DNA of 64,000 nt from Hyphomicrobiaceae bacterium (GTDB taxonomy: Bacteria > Pseudomonadota > Alphaproteobacteria > Rhizobiales > Methyloligellaceae): the NCBI GenBank assembly GCA_028066055.1, contig JALCBY010000004.1, positions 22,302 through 86,301 on the forward strand. Direction: 5' to 3'. Both the position numbers and the translations under genes were made by a program. Under the pieces are notes generated by a model, which saw only the letters and a list, made by a program, of their open reading frames with translations, was not told where the DNA came from and made no database searches. Shown here piece after piece: positions 61,230-64,000 of the stretch. Each line of letters begins with the position of its first letter. The stretch's first letter is position 1.

Positions 61230-62303
61230 GTGTCCGATGAACGCGTCGGAGCCGCAAGGCTTCAAGATATCGAACAAGACGGCGTCGCGGCGGAAGTTGC
61301 GAACATCGTGGAAAGCGCCGTCCAGGCGCCGCCGGTTCCAGAATTCACCGAAGAAGAAGAGCGCAAGGCGTATCGCGACATGCTGCTCATCCGCCGGTTC
61401 GAGGAAAAGGCCGGCCAGCTGTACGGCATGGGCTTCATCGGCGGGTTCTGCCATCTCTATATCGGGCAGGAAGCCGTCGTCACCGGCATGCAGATGGCCA
61501 TCAAGGAAGGCGATCAGGTCATCACGACCTACCGCGATCACGGCCATATGCTGGCCTGCGGCATGGACCCGAAAGGCGTGATGGCCGAGCTCACCGGCCG
61601 CCGCGGCGGCTACTCGAAGGGCAAGGGCGGCTCCATGCACATGTTCTCCGTTGAAGCCAATTTCTATGGCGGACACGGCATTGTCGGCGCATCCGCGCCG
61701 CTCGGAACAGGTCTCGCCTTCGCCAACAAGTATCGCAGCAACGACCATGTCTGCCTGACCTATTTCGGCGACGGTTCGGCCAACCAGGGGCAGGTTTACG
61801 AATCCTTCAACATGGCCAAGCTCTGGGACCTGCCGGTCATCTATGTGATCGAGAACAACAAATACGCAATGGGAACCAGCATCGAACGCGCATCTTCCAC
61901 GACCGATCTTTCCCAGCGGGGCTCCAGCTTCGGCATTCCCGGCGAGCAGGTGGACGGCATGGACGTACGGGCCGTGAAAGCAGCGGGAGACAAGGTTGTA
62001 AAGCGGGCCCGTGACGGAGACGGGCCTTATATTTTGGAGATGCTGACATACCGCTATCGCGGTCATTCCATGTCCGATCCGGCCAAATATCGGACCAAGG
62101 AAGAAGTTCAGAAAATGCGCACCGAGTCCGATCCCATCGAGCAGGTGCGTGCACGCATGCTCGAGAAGGGGTATGCGCAGGAAGACGAACTCAAGGATAT
62201 CGACAAGGAAGTCCGCGCCATCGTCAACGAGGCTGCGGAATTCTCCCAGAGCGATCCCGAGCCCGATACGTCGGAGCTCTTCACGGACGTCCTGAAAGCA
62301 TAA
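61230..62303 (+). CDS. pdhA: Pyruvate dehydrogenase E1 component subunit alpha
   Basis: Thiamine-diphosphate subunit decarboxylating pyruvate in the PDH complex. The 357-residue protein starts at GTG 61230 with AGGGAGG upstream. It shows GFCHLYIGQEAVVTGMQMAI, TYRDHGHMLACGMDP, the ThDP motif GDGSANQGQVYESFNMAKLW ending at the Asn-Asn of VIENN, and the phosphorylation-loop region YRYRGHSMSDPAKYR. It forms an alpha2-beta2 E1 with pdhB 39 bp downstream. Confidence 0.96.
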   Translation: MSDERVGAARLQDIEQDGVAAEVANIVESAVQAPPVPEFTEEEERKAYRDMLLIRRFEEKAGQLYGMGFIGGFCHLYIGQEAVVTGMQMAIKEGDQVITTYRDHGHMLACGMDPKGVMAELTGRRGGYSKGKGGSMHMFSVEANFYGGHGIVGASAPLGTGLAFANKYRSNDHVCLTYFGDGSANQGQVYESFNMAKLWDLPVIYVIENNKYAMGTSIERASSTTDLSQRGSSFGIPGEQVDGMDVRAVKAAGDKVVKRARDGDGPYILEMLTYRYRGHSMSDPAKYRTKEEVQKMRTESDPIEQVRARMLEKGYAQEDELKDIDKEVRAIVNEAAEFSQSDPEPDTSELFTDVLKA

Positions 62304-62342
62304 TGAACGGCGCTTTAAGCCGCGAGGGGAGGCAATAAGAGT

Positions 62343-63722
62343 ATGGCGACCGAAGTTCTCATGCCGGCGCTTTCGCCCACCATGGAAGAGGGCAAGCTGG
62401 CCAAGTGGCTGGTGAGCGAAGGGGACGAAGTGCAGTCCGGCGACGTGATTGCCGAAATCGAAACCGACAAGGCGACCATGGAAGTCGAAGCGGTCGACGA
62501 AGGCAAGATCGCCAAAATTCTGGTTGCCGAAGGCACCGAAGGCGTAAAGGTCAACACGCCGATCGCCGTCATCGCCGAAGAAGGCGAAGACGTGTCCGCC
62601 GCAGCCGCACCTGCGGCCGCGCCCGAGCCGGCGGCTTCGGACGCCCCTGCAGCGCCGCAAGCTCCTGCAACACCCGCACAACCCGAAGCGCCCGTCTCAG
62701 TGGCGGCAACCGATCCCGAAATCCCCGCAGGCGCACAAACCACCCCGGTGACGGTGCGCGAAGCCCTGCGCGATGCCATGGCGGAAGAGATGCGCCGCGA
62801 TGAAGATATCTTCGTCATGGGCGAGGAAGTGGCCGAGTATCAGGGCGCTTACAAGGTAACACAGGGCCTGCTCGACGAATTCGGCGACCGCCGCGTCATC
62901 GACACACCCATTACCGAACACGGCTTCTGCGGCGTCGGTGTGGGTGCGGCCTTTGCCGGTCTGAAGCCCATTGTCGAGTTCATGACGTGGAACTTCGCCA
63001 TGCAGGCCATCGACCACATCATCAATTCCGCCGCCAAGACGCTGTATATGTCCGGCGGCCAGATGGGTTGTCCGATCGTTTTCCGCGGACCCAACGGCGC
63101 CGCCGCCCGCGTCGCCGCGCAGCACAGCCAGTGCTTCTCCGCCTGGTATGCGCATGTGCCGGGCCTCAAGGTGATTGCGCCTTACACGGCATCGGATGCG
63201 AAGGGATTGCTGAAATCGGCGATCCGCGATCCGAACCCGGTCATCTTCCTTGAGAACGAAATCCTCTACGGGCAGAGCTTCGATCTGCCCGACGTGGACG
63301 ATTGGGTGCTGCCCATCGGCAAGGCGCGGATCGCACGCGAGGGCAGCGATGTCACCATAGTCTCCTTCTCGCGCGGCATGGCCTATTGCCTCGATGCGGC
63401 GGACGTGCTCGCGGGCGAGGGCATCAATGCCGAGGTCATTGATCTTCGCACACTTCGCCCCCTCGACATGGCGACGATCATCGAATCCGTCAAAAAGACG
63501 AACCGGATCGTGACGGTCGAGGAAGCCTGGCCGACCTGTTCGGTGGGCAGCGAAATCTGCGCGGCGGTGACGCGCGAAGCATTCGACTATCTCGATGCCC
63601 CACCCACGCAGGTCTCCGGCGCCGACGTTCCCATGCCTTATGCGGCCAATCTGGAAATCCTTGCCCTGCCGAGCGCGGGACAGGTGGCCGACGCGGCGCG
63701 CGCCGTATGTTACGCCAAGTGA
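62343..63722 (+). CDS. pdhB: Pyruvate dehydrogenase E1 component subunit beta with lipoyl domain
   Basis: Beta subunit of PDH E1. Residues 1-78 are a biotinyl-lipoyl domain with the lipoylated lysine K43 in [17 protein letters not shown]; residues 80-135 are an Ala/Pro-rich flexible linker; the transketolase-like E1 beta domain follows ([20 protein letters not shown] onward, ending in the transketolase C-terminal domain with [18 protein letters not shown]). An N-terminal lipoyl domain on E1 beta is a hallmark of alphaproteobacterial PDH. Length 459. Confidence 0.96.
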   Translation: MATEVLMPALSPTMEEGKLAKWLVSEGDEVQSGDVIAEIETDKATMEVEAVDEGKIAKILVAEGTEGVKVNTPIAVIAEEGEDVSAAAAPAAAPEPAASDAPAAPQAPATPAQPEAPVSVAATDPEIPAGAQTTPVTVREALRDAMAEEMRRDEDIFVMGEEVAEYQGAYKVTQGLLDEFGDRRVIDTPITEHGFCGVGVGAAFAGLKPIVEFMTWNFAMQAIDHIINSAAKTLYMSGGQMGCPIVFRGPNGAAARVAAQHSQCFSAWYAHVPGLKVIAPYTASDAKGLLKSAIRDPNPVIFLENEILYGQSFDLPDVDDWVLPIGKARIAREGSDVTIVSFSRGMAYCLDAADVLAGEGINAEVIDLRTLRPLDMATIIESVKKTNRIVTVEEAWPTCSVGSEICAAVTREAFDYLDAPPTQVSGADVPMPYAANLEILALPSAGQVADAARAVCYAK

Positions 63723-63761
63723 AAATCGCAACTCATGTCTTGATCCGTTTGCGGAGGCCAT

Positions 63762-64000
63762 ATGCCGATTGAAATCCTGATGCCCGCGCTTTCCCCGACC
63801 ATGGAGGATGGCAAGCTCGCCAAATGGATGGTCAAGGAGGGCGACACCGTTCAGTCCGGAGATGTGATCGCCGAGATCGAAACGGACAAGGCGACCATGG
63901 AGGTCGAGGCGGTCGATGAGGGTGTGATCGGCAAAATCCTGATCGCGGAAGGCACCGAGCATGTCGCAGTGAACAAGCCCATCGCCGTTCTCCTGGAAGA
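63762..64000 (+). CDS. pdhC: Dihydrolipoamide acetyltransferase (PDH E2), 5' part
   Basis: Core E2 subunit of PDH, cut by the window end after 79 codons. Only the N-terminal lipoyl domain is present, [20 protein letters not shown] at the start and K43 in [22 protein letters not shown] lies 6 nt before the ATG. Identity as E2 is inferred from the pdhA-pdhB-pdhC order, since the lipoyl domain alone is also found on PdhB. Confidence 0.9.
   Translation, partial: MPIEILMPALSPTMEDGKLAKWMVKEGDTVQSGDVIAEIETDKATMEVEAVDEGVIGKILIAEGTEHVAVNKPIAVLLE

Overview
This 64 kb window is a chromosomal core region of an alphaproteobacterium, most likely of the Hyphomicrobiales (Rhizobiales) type. This rests on gene order and family signatures: a nuo operon ending in nuoH-N and followed by birA, RNase J, a methylmalonyl-CoA epimerase and a DUF1467 protein; a short ProRS without the editing insertion; the block rpsB-tsf-frr-uppS-cdsA-dxr-rseP-bamA-lpxD-fabZ-lpxA-lpxI-lpxB; gltA/gltX, comEC and lexA next to moeA-moaC-trpCDG-trpE-ppiD; tpiA-secG-pyrG-kdsA-eno-ftsB-pdhABC with a lipoyl domain on E1 beta; and a GTTC-N7-GTTC SOS box before lexA. 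The DNA is GC-rich and genes are tightly packed with many 4-bp start/stop overlaps.

Layout. 1-10.7 kb (+): the membrane arm of complex I (nuoH to nuoN), biotin ligase, RNase J, methylmalonyl-CoA epimerase and a small membrane protein. 10.7-11.8 kb: an AT-richer interval with several palindromes, a hairpin with a minus-strand T-run and one orphan exported protein. 11.8-18.7 kb (+): proS, lolC, lolD, dnaE. 18.7-33.1 kb (+): translation factors (rpsB, tsf, frr), isoprenoid and phospholipid steps (uppS, cdsA, dxr), envelope stress and outer-membrane assembly (rseP, bamA) and lipid A synthesis (lpxD, fabZ, lpxA, lpxI, lpxB). The usual pyrH between tsf and frr is absent. 33.1-36.1 kb (-): gltA and gltX. 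36.2-38.4 kb (+): comEC. 38.4-47.6 kb (-): lexA, moeA, moaC, trpC, trpD, trpG, a SixA-like phosphatase, trpE, ppiD. 47.8-54.8 kb (+): tpiA, a small exported protein, secG, pyrG, an EEP-superfamily hydrolase, kdsA, and a TPR protein with a 2OG-Fe(II) oxygenase-like domain. 54.8-58.1 kb (-): queC, queE, queD, queF and a DUF1835 protein as one operon. 58.3-64 kb (+): eno, an unusual MoaD-like/acetamidase-like fusion, ftsB, pdhA, pdhB and the start of pdhC.

How the genes work together. Most products serve housekeeping: respiration (NADH to quinone), glycolysis and entry to the TCA cycle (tpiA, eno, pdhABC, gltA), the outer membrane (lpx genes, kdsA, bamA, lolCD), translation, replication and SOS control, tryptophan, molybdenum cofactor and queuosine. 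The departures from the expected core are the interesting part: a helix-hairpin-helix domain appended to ribosomal protein S2, the missing pyrH, the MoaD/acetamidase chimera with an FNR/FixK-like box upstream, a QueD without its catalytic cysteine, the SixA-like gene inside the trp genes, and the palindrome-rich interval at 10.7-11.2 kb. I saw no tRNA, rRNA, CRISPR array, insertion sequence or prophage. No defence-type or other clearly new multi-gene system is evident.
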